DNA from: Ectopseudomonas chengduensis
Lineage (GTDB): Bacteria > Pseudomonadota > Gammaproteobacteria > Pseudomonadales > Pseudomonadaceae
Reading direction: 5' to 3'
Length of the DNA: 64,000 nucleotides
NCBI RefSeq assembly: GCF_015712065.1
Contig: NZ_JACFYZ010000004.1
Coordinates: forward strand, 62,001 to 126,000
A program made the position numbers and the translations under genes. Shown piece after piece: positions 1 through 13,526 of this stretch. Below the pieces are notes generated by a model, which saw nothing but the letters and a program-made list of their open reading frames with translations, had not been told where the DNA came from and ran no database searches. Every line of letters starts with the position of its first letter. The stretch's first letter is position 1.

Positions 1-1137
1 CGGGTGCGCTTCATCAACAAGCTGGATGTGCAGAGCACCATCCATTGGCACGGCATTCGTCTGCCGCTGGAAATGGACGGCGTGCCCTATGTCTCCCAGG
101 CACCGGTGCTGCCGGGCGAATACTTCGATTACGACTTCATCTGCCACGACGCCGGCAGCTTCTGGTACCACCCGCACACCACCAGTGCCGAGCAATTGGG
201 GCGCGGTCTGGTCGGCCCGCTGATCGTCGAGGAGCGCGAGCCCACCGGGTTCCGCCATGAGCGCACGCTGAGCCTGAAGACCTGGCATATCGACGAACAG
301 GGCGCCTTCAGCGAATTTCTGGTGCCGCGTCAGGCGGCGCGGGAGGGTACGCGTGGGCGCTTGACCACCATCAACGGCGAACCGAACCCGACCCTCGAAT
401 TACCTGCAGGGCAGGTGGTGCGCCTGCGCCTGATCAACGTCGACAACACTATCACCTATCGCCTCAATCTGCCGGGTAGCGAGGCGCGCATCTATGCGCT
501 GGATGGCAACCCGGTGCAGCCGCGGCCTTTGGGTAAGGAATACTGGCTGGGGCCTGGCATGCGCATCGACCTGGCGCTGAAGGTGCCGGCAGCCGGCGAG
601 GAATTGTCGCTACGCAATGGTCCGCTGCGCCTGGCCACCCTGAAAGGTGTCGCCAGTAGCGAAGTCGCAGGCGACTGGCCACCGCCTCTGCCGGCCAACC
701 CCGTCGCCGAACCGGACCTGGCCCGCGCCGAGACGCTGCGTTTCAACTTCGAGTGGGCTGCCGCACTGGCTTCGCCGGCCGACGAGGCCGCCGGTCGCTA
801 CAAGTACTGGCAGATCAACGGCCAGGCCTGGGACATCAACGACAAGACCTGTGCCGATCGCCCGATCGCCACGCTGAAGAAGAATGGCCACTACATCTTC
901 GTGCTGCGCAATATGGCGCAGTATCAGCACCCGATTCATCTGCACGGCATGACTTTCAAGGTGCTGGGCTCGGACCGGCGCAAGATCATTCCGTATTTCA
1001 CCGACACCTATCTGCTGGGCAAGAACGAGACCGCGCGCATCGCCTTCGTCGCCGATAATCCCGGTGTGTGGATGTTCCACTGCCACGTCATCGACCATAT
1101 GGAAACGGGGCTGATGGCGGCCATCGAAGTGGTGTAG
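1..1137 (+). CDS. cumA: Multicopper oxidase, C-terminal part (5' end outside window)
   Basis: Open reading frame enters from the left edge, so the N-terminus, including any export signal, is missing. All four copper-ligand blocks of the laccase/CumA/CotA family are visible: HWHG near base 46, WYHPHT near 169, HPIHLHG near 930 and HCHVIDHMETG near 1078. The last carries the type 1 ligands Cys and His and the Cys-flanking histidines of the trinuclear centre. Members oxidise phenols or metal ions such as Mn(II) or Cu(I) with O2, normally in the periplasm. The symbol rests on the neighbouring tadA, as in other pseudomonads, and on overall similarity; the substrate is not shown by sequence. Confidence 0.85.
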   Translation, partial: RVRFINKLDVQSTIHWHGIRLPLEMDGVPYVSQAPVLPGEYFDYDFICHDAGSFWYHPHTTSAEQLGRGLVGPLIVEEREPTGFRHERTLSLKTWHIDEQGAFSEFLVPRQAAREGTRGRLTTINGEPNPTLELPAGQVVRLRLINVDNTITYRLNLPGSEARIYALDGNPVQPRPLGKEYWLGPGMRIDLALKVPAAGEELSLRNGPLRLATLKGVASSEVAGDWPPPLPANPVAEPDLARAETLRFNFEWAAALASPADEAAGRYKYWQINGQAWDINDKTCADRPIATLKKNGHYIFVLRNMAQYQHPIHLHGMTFKVLGSDRRKIIPYFTDTYLLGKNETARIAFVADNPGVWMFHCHVIDHMETGLMAAIEVV

Positions 1138-1193
1138 GGTAGGCGCCGTTTTCAGGTCCGCCTAGCAGGGTGGCCTCCCTTCGGATTGATGCA

Positions 1194-1670
1194 ATGAAGC
1201 GACCGCAGATCATCGATCGCTCGCGTGACGAGCACTTCATGCGCCTGGCGCTGGCGCAGGCGTGCCTGGGCGCGGAGCAGGGCGAGGTGCCGGTCGGCGC
1301 CGTACTGGTGCAGGATGGCGAGGTGGTCGGGCAGGGCTTCAACTGCCCGATTCTGCGTCACGACCCCAGTGCCCATGCCGAGATGGTGGCGATTCGCGCG
1401 GCGGCGCAAAGCGTGCAGAACTACCGACTGCCCGGCAGCACCCTGTATGTCACGCTGGAACCCTGCAGCATGTGCGCTGGCCTGATTGTGCATGCGCGCA
1501 TCGCCCGGGTGGTGTTCGCCGCCAGCGAGCCGCGTGCGGGGGTAGCGATCAGTCAGGGGCAATTCTTCGACCAGGGCTTTCTCAACCACCGCGTGCGGGT
1601 GGAGGGTGGCTTGCTGGCCGAGGAGAGCGGGGCGCTGCTAAAAGAGTTCTTCAAGGCTCGGCGAGGCTGA
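1194..1670 (+). CDS. tadA: tRNA-specific adenosine deaminase TadA
   Basis: About 158 residues, close to the usual length of about 165. Converts A34 of tRNA-Arg(ACG) to inosine in the cytoplasm. The zinc site of the CMP/dCMP deaminase fold is complete: HAEMVAIR supplies His and the proton-shuttling Glu, and PCSMC supplies two Cys. I chose the ATG at 1194 because the protein then starts MKRPQIIDRSRDEHFM, with DEHFM beginning the conserved domain. An in-frame GTG at 1170, preceded by AGCAGG, would add eight residues and cannot be excluded. It lies 56 bases after the multicopper oxidase and runs in the same direction. Confidence 0.93.
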   Translation: MKRPQIIDRSRDEHFMRLALAQACLGAEQGEVPVGAVLVQDGEVVGQGFNCPILRHDPSAHAEMVAIRAAAQSVQNYRLPGSTLYVTLEPCSMCAGLIVHARIARVVFAASEPRAGVAISQGQFFDQGFLNHRVRVEGGLLAEESGALLKEFFKARRG

Positions 1671-1691
1671 GCGTTCTTGCAGGGAATGAGC

Positions 1692-2159
1692 ATGAACAAA
1701 TGGATGTTGAGTGTACTGACGTTCCTGGCTGCGCCGGCGTTCGCGGAGCAACCCGAGGTGTATCTGGTCGCCAGCGTGCAGCTGGGTGGCTCCAACCTGG
1801 CGCAGAGCATTTTCCTGCACGAGCCGCAGATCACCACGCTTGCAGAGTGCCAGGAGGCCTTGCGTGTCGGGCAGCGTGATCGCGACTGGCAGCGTTATCA
1901 CCACATTTTCATGCGTGATCGTTTTCAGGGCTTTACCGGCCATCTGGACTATCGCTGCGTGTTCAGCACTCAGCGTTTCAGCGGCTGGAATGACCGGGCG
2001 CGTTACAACCATCCTTATCTGATCAGCATCGACGAGCAGGCCAACCTGCAGGTGGAGCGGATATCGAGTCAGGCGCAGTGCGCCACTCGGCTCAAAGGCC
2101 TGCCGCAGGCGCGGCAGGCGATCAGCCGCTGTGCGGTGGGGAATCAGAGTTTGCTCTGA
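1692..2159 (+). CDS. Small exported protein of unknown function
   Basis: 155 residues beginning with a clear Sec signal peptide (MNKWMLSVLTFLAAPAFA, cleavage expected after AFA). The ATG at 1692 has AGGGA at 1681-1685, six bases away, so it is preferred over ATG 1686 and TTG 1677. The mature protein has four Cys, in AECQEA, DYRCVF, SQAQCAT and SRCAVG, which could form two periplasmic disulfides. I recognise no domain. It follows tadA by 21 bases and ends four bases before the convergent mltF, with no terminator between them. Confidence 0.75.
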   Translation: MNKWMLSVLTFLAAPAFAEQPEVYLVASVQLGGSNLAQSIFLHEPQITTLAECQEALRVGQRDRDWQRYHHIFMRDRFQGFTGHLDYRCVFSTQRFSGWNDRARYNHPYLISIDEQANLQVERISSQAQCATRLKGLPQARQAISRCAVGNQSLL

Positions 2160-2163
2160 CCGC

Positions 2164-7694
<5,531 letters not shown>

Positions 7695-7918
7695 AAGCGG
7701 CCGCGTAGCGGCCTTCTGCTGACCCTCTCCCGCTCGCGGGGCGAAGAGGCGCGCTTTGGAAGCACTGCTTCCTGCGCCGATGAGCGCTTGATCGCGAAGC
7801 GATCAGGCCGGGGCGCGGAGCGGGGTGCCCGAAGGGCGGGAGAGGGCAAAAGCGGCCGCGCTCCGATCTGTCTTGAGCTTGCACTGGTGTATAGCGAAGG
7901 CCGAACCCTCTCCCCCGG

Positions 7919-7944
7919 CCCCTCTCCCGCAAGCGGGAGAGGGG
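7919..7944. repeat. CCCCTCTCCC-type hairpin repeat
   Basis: Perfect 12-bp inverted repeat (CCCCTCTCCCGC at 7919-7930, complement at 7933-7944) with a two-base AA centre, preceded by CCCTCTCCCCC. The same architecture with two base-pair changes recurs at 40222-40247, so it is an interspersed family and not a local accident. No T-run follows, so it is not a standard terminator. Confidence 0.75.
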
Positions 7945-7954
7945 AGCAGGGCGC

Positions 7955-8018
7955 GTAGCCCGGATGCAATCCGGGGCAGTTTCCCTCACACCACTAACCC
8001 TGATTTCATCCGGGCTAC
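7955..8018. repeat. GTAGCCCGGATG inverted repeat
   Basis: 17-base arms at 7955-7971 and 8002-8018, complementary except for one position, separated by 30 bases. A perfect 25-bp version lies at 40070-40138 and a single arm at 53199-53219. This is a REP/BIME-like intergenic palindrome. Confidence 0.8.
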
Positions 8019-8030
8019 ATAGGCCCAGCC

Positions 8031-8300
8031 ATGGCCGATGATCCTCTCCCCATCCTCCCCGAAGTTCGCTTGGTCAAACCCGGTGAAACCCATCGCCTAT
8101 GCCGCTGCGGGCACTCCGCAGAAATGCCCAACTGCACACCCGACTGTCAGCAGTCTCTAGAGCTGCGCCCCGAGCGCGAGCAGCGTCTGCTGCTATGCCG
8201 CTGTAGCCGATCCGCAAACCTACCCTACTGCGATGGCAGCCACAGCCCGCCGGCCACCGGTCTGGCCGACAAATGGCGGCGCTTTTTCAGCGGTCGCTGA
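8031..8300 (+). CDS. Small CDGSH-type iron-sulfur protein
   Basis: 89 residues. The C-terminal half carries a full CDGSH iron-sulfur motif (LCRCSRSANLPYCDGSH), which binds a 2Fe-2S cluster through three Cys and one His. The first half has a decayed copy (LCRCGHSAEMPNCTPDC) where the CDGSH box reads CTPDC, so only one cluster is expected, although two-motif members are typical of bacteria. Cytoplasmic, probably redox or iron-related. The ATG at 8031 follows a repeat-filled spacer; no strong ribosome site is visible. Confidence 0.8.
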   Translation: MADDPLPILPEVRLVKPGETHRLCRCGHSAEMPNCTPDCQQSLELRPEREQRLLLCRCSRSANLPYCDGSHSPPATGLADKWRRFFSGR

Positions 8301-8395
8301 GAACGCCACGCCCGTCGCCTGAGTCGAAAGCAGCGAATCGTTTTAATGCTGCGTATGGAATTGTGCGGGCGATCTCAAGACAACTCCATGGCGAA

Positions 8396-8416
8396 ATGAC
8401 ATCATATTGGTGTCAT
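8396..8416. promoter_or_regulatory. Inverted repeat upstream of NIF3-like gene
   Basis: ATGACA at 8396-8401 and TGTCAT at 8411-8416, nine bases apart, about 40 bases before the start of the next gene. Position and symmetry fit an operator, but no regulator can be named. Confidence 0.3.
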
Positions 8417-8456
8417 GGCTTGTCTGTTGTTCGGTTGCCCATCTGCGGAGAACTTG

Positions 8457-8774
8457 ATGTACAAACTGTGTTTCTACGTGCCGGAAGCCCATCTGGAGCC
8501 GGTGAAAAAGGCGGTGTTTGCAGCCGGCGGCGGGCGCATCGGGCTGTACGACAACTGCTGCTGGCAGGTGTTGGGCCAAGGTCAGTTCCGCGCCCTGGAC
8601 GGTAGCCAGCCGTTTATTGGTCAGGTCGGCAGCGTCGAGCAGGTTGCCGAGTGGAAGGTGGAAATGGTCGTCGCCGACGAGTTGATCCACGATGCCGTCA
8701 AGGCACTGAAGAAGAGTCATCCCTACGAAACGCCGGCCTTCGATGTCTGGCGCTTGTCCGACCTGCAGTTCTGA
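8457..8774 (+). CDS. Stand-alone NIF3/YqfO-type domain protein
   Basis: 105 residues matching the CutA-like insert domain of YqfO/NIF3 proteins, existing here without the flanking metal-binding NIF3 halves. Typical features are the opening MYKLCFYVPE, the GxGxIGxYD-like segment GGGRIGLYDNC, and the closing HPYETPAFDVW. Start chosen at the ATG preceded by GCGGAG at 8444-8449; a longer frame from 8415 has no support. Probably a cytoplasmic trimeric protein; no role is established. Confidence 0.82.
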   Translation: MYKLCFYVPEAHLEPVKKAVFAAGGGRIGLYDNCCWQVLGQGQFRALDGSQPFIGQVGSVEQVAEWKVEMVVADELIHDAVKALKKSHPYETPAFDVWRLSDLQF

Positions 8775-8783
8775 GTCGATATG

Positions 8784-8808
8784 AAAAAAGCGCCGATGGC
8801 GCCTTTTT
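8784..8808. terminator. Bidirectional terminator
   Basis: A-run, GCGCC stem, GAT loop, GGCGC stem, then five T. It sits between the convergent NIF3-like gene and L,D-transpeptidase gene and can serve both. Confidence 0.85.
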
Positions 8809-8820
8809 CAATGCAGTGGC

Positions 8821-9324
8821 TCAGGGCCTGATTTCGATCAGCGTCCCATCCTTGACCAGGCTCCATACCTCGCGCATGTCGTCGTTCTTCATGGCGATGC
8901 AGCCTTCTGTCCAATCCAGGGTGTGGAAGAACCACTCCGGGTATTCCTCATCCAGCGGCGTGCCGTGGATCATGATCATGCTGCCCGGTGGCACCCCGGC
9001 TTCCTTGGCCTTGGCCAGGTCGCGGGCGTTGGGGTAGGAGATATGCAGCGACAGCTGGTACTTGTCGCTCGGCTTGCGCCAATCGATCCAGTAGAAGCCT
9101 TCCGGCGTGCGCAGGTCGCCTTCGCGTTGCTTGGCGCCATTGGGCTGTTTGCCCAGCGAAATACGGTACGACTTGATGGTCTCGCCGCGTTGCTGCAGAT
9201 GCAGTTTGCGCTCCGACTTGAGCACCAGCACCTTGTCCACGGTGCGGCTGCTGGTCGCTGGCGTGGCGCTGGCCAGGGCGTTGAAGCTGAGAGTCAGGCA
9301 AAGCAGGGGCAACAACCAACGCAT
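8821..9324 (-). CDS. Periplasmic L,D-transpeptidase (YkuD family)
   Basis: 167 residues with a signal peptide (MRWLLPLLCLTLSFNALA). The YkuD domain follows: HGTPLDEE supplies the conserved His and WTEGCIAM the catalytic Cys142, in place of the more usual SHGC context. Such enzymes form 3-3 peptidoglycan crosslinks or attach proteins to it; which applies here cannot be read. ATG at 9324 is preferred over an in-frame TTG at 9339. Probably co-transcribed after the Nudix gene, whose stop is 18 bases upstream. Confidence 0.88.
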   Translation of the reverse strand: MRWLLPLLCLTLSFNALASATPATSSRTVDKVLVLKSERKLHLQQRGETIKSYRISLGKQPNGAKQREGDLRTPEGFYWIDWRKPSDKYQLSLHISYPNARDLAKAKEAGVPPGSMIMIHGTPLDEEYPEWFFHTLDWTEGCIAMKNDDMREVWSLVKDGTLIEIRP

Positions 9325-9342
9325 CGGGAACGTCCGCAAGGG

Positions 9343-9897
9343 TCAACGGGGTGTGTAGTGGGTACGCAGCGCTTCGAGTGGCTCATTGCGTACCGGAAAG
9401 AGATTCTGCCGACGGTCGGCGAAGAAGCATTCTAAGGTACGGCCTATGGTCGGGAAAGCCAGCTCTGACCAGGGGATTTCGCTTTCTGTAAACAGTCGCA
9501 CCTCCAGGCTCTCTTCGCCCACGGCGAAATCCAGGTCGACCAGCTCGGCGCGAAACATCATGTACACCTGGCTGATATGCGGCAGGTCGAACAGGGTATA
9601 GAGGCTGAGATCGCGCACGCGGGCGCAGGCTTCTTCCAGGGTTTCGCGGGCGGCGGCCTGCTCGATGGTCTCGCCGTTTTCCATGAAGCCTGCAGGTAAT
9701 GTCCAATAGCCTCGGCGTGGCTCGATGGCGCGTCGGCACAGCAGCACCTGGTCACGCCACACGGGCAGGCAGCCGGCGACGATGCGCGGATTTTCGTAAT
9801 GCACGGTGGCGCAGTGAGCGCAGACATGGCGCATGCGGTTGTCGCCCGCAGGGATCATGCGGGTGACGGGGTTGCCGCACTGGCTGCAGAATTTCAT
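9343..9897 (-). CDS. Nudix hydrolase with N-terminal zinc ribbon
   Basis: 184 residues. A CxxC...CxxC zinc ribbon (FCSQCGNP and HVCAHCAT) at residues 3-30, as in NADH pyrophosphatase NudC, then a Nudix box (GFMENGETIEQAAARETLEE) meeting the G-x5-E-x7-REUxEE pattern. Lacks the extra N-terminal domain of true NudC, so it belongs to the short Zn-ribbon Nudix group. Hydrolyses a nucleoside diphosphate derivative, substrate unknown. Start MKFCSQCG at 9897 chosen because the ribbon begins there; the frame is open to 9951. Confidence 0.88.
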   Translation of the reverse strand: MKFCSQCGNPVTRMIPAGDNRMRHVCAHCATVHYENPRIVAGCLPVWRDQVLLCRRAIEPRRGYWTLPAGFMENGETIEQAAARETLEEACARVRDLSLYTLFDLPHISQVYMMFRAELVDLDFAVGEESLEVRLFTESEIPWSELAFPTIGRTLECFFADRRQNLFPVRNEPLEALRTHYTPR

Positions 9898-10241
9898 GCC
9901 CGTTCCTCTTTTTTTTGGGGCTATCTTGGCGGTCGGCGTCTTGGCCGGCAAGCCCGCTATCGGGCACCTCTCAAAACTACCTGCGTTGTCATCGCTGCGT
10001 TAAAAACAGGCTCACAGCCGTAGGCTGAACGCGCTTTAGCGCGGCCCCGAAGGGGTGAGCGAAGCGAGTCAAATGCTCATTTACAGCCCGTAAACTGCGC
10101 TTTTTCGCCTGTTTTTGCCTTGCGCTAACTGCCTCGCCTACGTTTTTAGAAGCACCCGAGTACGGCCAGCCTGTCCTGTCGCCGGGGTTGGGCGGCCGGC
10201 TGCTTTCATGCCATGATGCCTGGCAAAACAAGACTCCGAGT
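9898..10241. other. Gene-free spacer holding a structured repeat element
   Basis: 344 bases between divergent Nudix genes. Only the inverted-repeat element at 9971-10150 stands out; outside it I see a T-run (9908-9916) and no promoter I would defend. Confidence 0.7.
9971..10150. repeat. 180-bp element with imperfect terminal inverted repeats and internal hairpins
   Basis: Left arm 9971-10012 and right arm 10106-10150 are imperfect inverted repeats of each other; the best block is AAAAACAGGC at 10002-10011, with its complement GCCTGTTTTT at 10107-10116. Between the arms are four small stems: CAGCC-GTA-GGCTG (10014-10026), GCGCT-TT-AGCGC (about 10031-10042), CCCC-GAA-GGGG (about 10045-10055) and TTTAC/GTAAA (10080-10094). 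No coding frame is convincing. It looks like a small non-autonomous mobile or BIME-like element. Confidence 0.6.
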
Positions 10242-10853
10242 ATGCCCATGCTGGACGAGTTGCTCCATCGTGTGCGCGGCTACAGCCCGCGCCCTCTGGA
10301 GACCGAGCGCAGCTTCCCCGAGGCGGCGGTGCTGGTCCCGATTACCCGCAGTGATGAACCTGAGCTGGTGTTGACCCTGCGCGCCAGCGGTTTGTCGACC
10401 CACGGCGGCGAGGTTGCCTTTCCCGGTGGCCGGCGCGACCCGGAAGATCGCGATCTGGTGGATACCGCGTTGCGTGAGGCCGAGGAGGAGATCGGTCTGC
10501 CGCCCGGACTGGTCGAGGTGGTCGGGCCGCTCAGCAGCCTGGTGTCGCGACACGGCATTCAGGTCACGCCCTACGTCGGGCTGGTGCCTGATTACGTCGA
10601 ATACAAGGCCAATGATGCGGAGATCGCCTCGGTATTCTCGGTGCCGCTGGAGTTCTTCCGCAGCGACCCGCGCGAAGTCACCCACCGTATCGACTACCTC
10701 GGGCAGAGCTGGTACGTGCCGTCCTACACCTATGGCGAATACCGCATCTGGGGCCTGACCGCGATCATGGTGGTGGAGCTGGTCAACCTGATCTTCGACG
10801 ATGCCCAGATCGCCCTGCACCAGCCACCCGAACATTTCATACACCTGCGCTGA
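10242..10853 (+). CDS. Probable CoA pyrophosphatase (Nudix, NudL/YeaB type)
   Basis: 203 residues. Has the extended signature of CoA pyrophosphatases: LTLRASGLSTHGGEVAFPGG directly before the Nudix box, whose core is ALREAEEEIGL. These enzymes split CoA into 3',5'-ADP and 4'-phosphopantetheine. Starts MPMLDELLHRV at 10242; a second ATG at 10248 is equally possible, and neither has a strong ribosome site. First gene of a close series: carbonic anhydrase homologue 21 bases later, then DUF1289, then purT. Confidence 0.86.
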   Translation: MPMLDELLHRVRGYSPRPLETERSFPEAAVLVPITRSDEPELVLTLRASGLSTHGGEVAFPGGRRDPEDRDLVDTALREAEEEIGLPPGLVEVVGPLSSLVSRHGIQVTPYVGLVPDYVEYKANDAEIASVFSVPLEFFRSDPREVTHRIDYLGQSWYVPSYTYGEYRIWGLTAIMVVELVNLIFDDAQIALHQPPEHFIHLR

Positions 10854-10874
10854 TAGCGCCGAGGACTGACGAGC

Positions 10875-11402
10875 ATGAAATACCGCCTGGGAAGCTCCCG
10901 TGTCGACGCCCATCCCGAGAGCTGGGTCGCGCCAAGCGCCGACCTGATCGGCAAGGTTCGCCTGGAGGCAGGTGCCAGCGTCTGGTTCGGTGCCGTGCTG
11001 CGCGGCGATAATGAACTGATCCATATCGGCGAGAACAGCAACGTGCAGGACGGCAGCGTCGTGCACACCGACATGGGTTTCCCGCTGACCCTGGGCAAGG
11101 GCGTCACCGTCGGCCACAACGTGATGATGCACGGCTGCACAGTGGATGATTACAGCCTGATCGGCATCAACGCGGTGATCCTCAATGGCGCCAAGATTGG
11201 CAAGTACTGCATCATCGGCGCCAACAGCCTGATTCCCGAAGGCAAGGTGATTCCTGATGGCAGCCTGGTCATGGGCAGCCCCGGCAAGGTGGTGCGCGAA
11301 CTGACCGAGGCGCAGAAGAAGATGCTGGAGGCCAGCGCCGCTCATTACGTTCATAATGCGCAGCGCTATTCCCGTGACCTGGTACCTGATGACGATGAAT
11401 GA
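10875..11402 (+). CDS. Gamma-class carbonic anhydrase family protein (YrdA-like)
   Basis: 175 residues of left-handed parallel beta-helix hexapeptide repeats (many I/V-G motifs such as [11 protein letters not shown]). Metal-binding histidines sit in the expected places: [21 protein letters not shown]. The family forms trimers with metal at the interfaces; many bacterial members lack measured carbonic anhydrase activity, so the activity is inferred. Its last codons overlap the start of the DUF1289 gene. Confidence 0.92.
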   Translation: MKYRLGSSRVDAHPESWVAPSADLIGKVRLEAGASVWFGAVLRGDNELIHIGENSNVQDGSVVHTDMGFPLTLGKGVTVGHNVMMHGCTVDDYSLIGINAVILNGAKIGKYCIIGANSLIPEGKVIPDGSLVMGSPGKVVRELTEAQKKMLEASAAHYVHNAQRYSRDLVPDDDE

Positions 11403-11592
11403 TGTAGAAAAGCCGGTGCGTTCGCCCTGCGTGCATGTCTGCGCGCTGGACGAGCAGGATGTCTGCATTGGTTGTCAGCGCACCGTCGCCGAGATCACCC
11501 GTTGGGGCCGCATGGACAATGCCGAGCGCCGCGAGGTACTGCAACTCTGCCTGGAGCGCGCCCGTGCCTCCGGTCTCTTAATGACTTCCTGA
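11389..11592 (+). CDS. DUF1289 small cysteine-rich protein
   Basis: 67 residues. Four Cys in [19 protein letters not shown], the DUF1289 (Fe-S/zinc-like) signature, followed by [16 protein letters not shown]. Start is ATG 11389 or ATG 11395; both overlap the end of the carbonic anhydrase homologue, implying translational coupling. Function unknown. Ends 21 bases before purT. Confidence 0.87.
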   Translation: MTMNDVEKPVRSPCVHVCALDEQDVCIGCQRTVAEITRWGRMDNAERREVLQLCLERARASGLLMTS

Positions 11593-11613
11593 TTCACTGT
11601 TCGAGGAACACTC

Positions 11614-12795
11614 ATGCCCCGTATTGGAACCCCTCTGTCGTCCTCCGCGACCCGTGTGCTGCTGTGTGGCTGCGGCGAGCTCGGCAAGGAAGTGGTGATC
11701 GAGCTGCAGCGCCTGGGCTGCGAAGTCATCGGCGTCGACCGTTACGCCAATGCGCCGGCCATGCAGGTGGCACATCGTAGCCACGTCATCGACATGCTCG
11801 ATGGTGCCGCGTTGCGTGCAGTGATCGAGAAAGAGCAGCCGCACTACATCGTCCCGGAAATTGAAGCCATCGCCACTGCCACCCTGGTCGAGCTGGAGGC
11901 CGAAGGCTTCAACGTGGTGCCGACCGCGCGTGCCGCGCAACTGACCATGAACCGCGAAGGCATTCGTCGTCTGGCGGCCGAGGAGCTGGGCCTGCCCACC
12001 TCGCCGTACCATTTCTCCGACACCTTCGAGGACTACGCCGCAGCGGTGAAATCCGTCGGCTACCCCTGCGTGGTCAAGCCGATCATGAGCTCCTCCGGCA
12101 AGGGCCAGAGCGTGCTCAAGAGCGACGCCGACCTGCAGCGCGCCTGGGACTACGCCCAGGAAGGCGGGCGTGCCGGCAAGGGGCGGGTGATCGTCGAGGG
12201 CTTCATCGACTTCGACTACGAAATCACCCTGCTCACCGTGCGTCATGTCGGTGGCACCAGTTTCTGCGCACCGATTGGCCATCGTCAGGAGAACGGCGAC
12301 TATCAGGAGTCCTGGCAGCCGCAGCCGATGAGCCCGAAGGCGCTGGCCGAGTCCGAGCGCGTGGCGCTGGCGGTGACCGAGGCGCTGGGCGGCCGTGGCC
12401 TGTTCGGCGTCGAGCTGTTCGTCAAGGGCGACCAGGTATGGTTCAGCGAAGTCTCGCCGCGCCCGCACGACACCGGCCTGGTGACGCTGATCTCCCAAGA
12501 GCTGTCCGAGTTCGCCCTGCATGCCCGCGCCATTCTCGGCCTGCCGATTCCAGTGATCCGCCAGATGGGGCCGTCGGCGTCGGCGGTGATTCTGGTGGAG
12601 GGCAATTCACAGCAGGCCAGCTTCGCCAACCTCGGCACCGCGCTGAGCGAGCAAGACACGGCGCTGCGCCTGTTCGGCAAACCCGAAGTCAAAGGCCAGC
12701 GCCGCATGGGCGTGGCGCTGGCGCGTGACGAGTCCATCGAGGCTGCTCGCGCCAAGGCGCTGCGCAGCGCGCAAGCGGTTCGCGTCCAGTTGTGA
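11614..12795 (+). CDS. purT: Formate-dependent phosphoribosylglycinamide formyltransferase
   Basis: 393 residues, the normal length. ATP-grasp enzyme that makes formyl-GAR from GAR, formate and ATP, bypassing PurN. N-terminal nucleotide-binding fold starts with [23 protein letters not shown]-grasp region has [16 protein letters not shown] (residues about 150-170) and the metal-binding [20 protein letters not shown]. Its stop overlaps the GTG start of the SGNH hydrolase gene by three bases. Confidence 0.97.
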   Translation: MPRIGTPLSSSATRVLLCGCGELGKEVVIELQRLGCEVIGVDRYANAPAMQVAHRSHVIDMLDGAALRAVIEKEQPHYIVPEIEAIATATLVELEAEGFNVVPTARAAQLTMNREGIRRLAAEELGLPTSPYHFSDTFEDYAAAVKSVGYPCVVKPIMSSSGKGQSVLKSDADLQRAWDYAQEGGRAGKGRVIVEGFIDFDYEITLLTVRHVGGTSFCAPIGHRQENGDYQESWQPQPMSPKALAESERVALAVTEALGGRGLFGVELFVKGDQVWFSEVSPRPHDTGLVTLISQELSEFALHARAILGLPIPVIRQMGPSASAVILVEGNSQQASFANLGTALSEQDTALRLFGKPEVKGQRRMGVALARDESIEAARAKALRSAQAVRVQL

Positions 12796-13526
12796 GTCGG
12801 CATGCGCTGTGGTGGCTGGCGACTGTGCCACTGCTGCCATTGGCGCTGCCTCTGGCCCTGCACACCCGGCGCACGGCATTGCGTCTGCCGGTTGCGCAGG
12901 GCGAGCCAAGCGGCACCGCTGCCGCGCATCTACCGGGTGAGCCGTTACGCCTGCTGCTGATCGGTGAGTCGACCGTGGCGGGCGTTGGTGTCACGCACTT
13001 CGATCAGTCCCTGGCGAATTGTCTGGCAGTGGCCCTGGCCGAGCGCCTGGGGCGGCCGGTACGCTGGCGCGCCTGTGGCGAGAATGGCATCACCGCCTCC
13101 GAGGCGCATGAACGCCTGTTGCCGCTGGCATTGGCGGAGCCGGCCGATCTGGCGCTGCTGGTATTCGGCGTCAATGACACCACGCACCTCACCCCGAGCA
13201 AGCGCTGGCTGCAGGCGCTCGCCGCGATGGCAGGTGCATTGGGCGAGCGGGGCTGTCGCGTGGTGTTCAGCGGCGTGCCGCCGTTGCAGCATTTCCGCGC
13301 CTTGCCGTGGTTGTTGCGACAGTTGATGGGCTGGCGGGCCAGCTTGCTGGATCGTGAGTTGCAGAGCCTGGCGCAGCGGCTGGGCGTGCTGCACTGCGTG
13401 TTGGACCTGCCGTTCGAGGCGCATTATCTGGCCGAGGATGGCTATCACCCGTCGGCATTGGGCTATCGGCAATGGGCTGCAGGCCTGGCCGAACGCCTCA
13501 CTCCGGAGCTGCTTCGTCCGCTTTGA
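12792..13526 (+). CDS. SGNH/GDSL-type esterase
   Basis: 244 residues. N-terminal hydrophobic segment (residues 6-22) followed by an Arg pair: an anchor or uncleaved signal. Block I is GESTVAGVG with the Ser nucleophile, block III is GVNDTTHLT with the oxyanion Asn, and block V DGYHPS gives the Asp-x-x-His. Acts on an unknown ester, probably in the periplasm. GTG start inferred from the GTGA overlap with purT. The last 29 bases overlap the end of the convergent CorC-type gene. Confidence 0.85.
   Translation: MSRHALWWLATVPLLPLALPLALHTRRTALRLPVAQGEPSGTAAAHLPGEPLRLLLIGESTVAGVGVTHFDQSLANCLAVALAERLGRPVRWRACGENGITASEAHERLLPLALAEPADLALLVFGVNDTTHLTPSKRWLQALAAMAGALGERGCRVVFSGVPPLQHFRALPWLLRQLMGWRASLLDRELQSLAQRLGVLHCVLDLPFEAHYLAEDGYHPSALGYRQWAAGLAERLTPELLRPL

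Larger units (their letters stand above)
7695..8030. other. Gene-free spacer with hairpins and two repeat families
   Basis: 336 bases without a credible gene. Contents: a short hairpin right after purL (GGCCGC-GTA-GCGGCC, 7700-7714); C/T-rich and G/A-rich blocks around 7725-7760 and 7905-7950, including a perfect 12-bp stem; and a GTAGCCCGGATG inverted repeat at 7955-8018. Open frames here are low-complexity products of the repeats. Confidence 0.7.

Noticed and set aside
7695..8030. Short genes in the repeat spacer
   Set aside because: Open frames there are made of the repeat sequence, with no ribosome site and no conserved composition.
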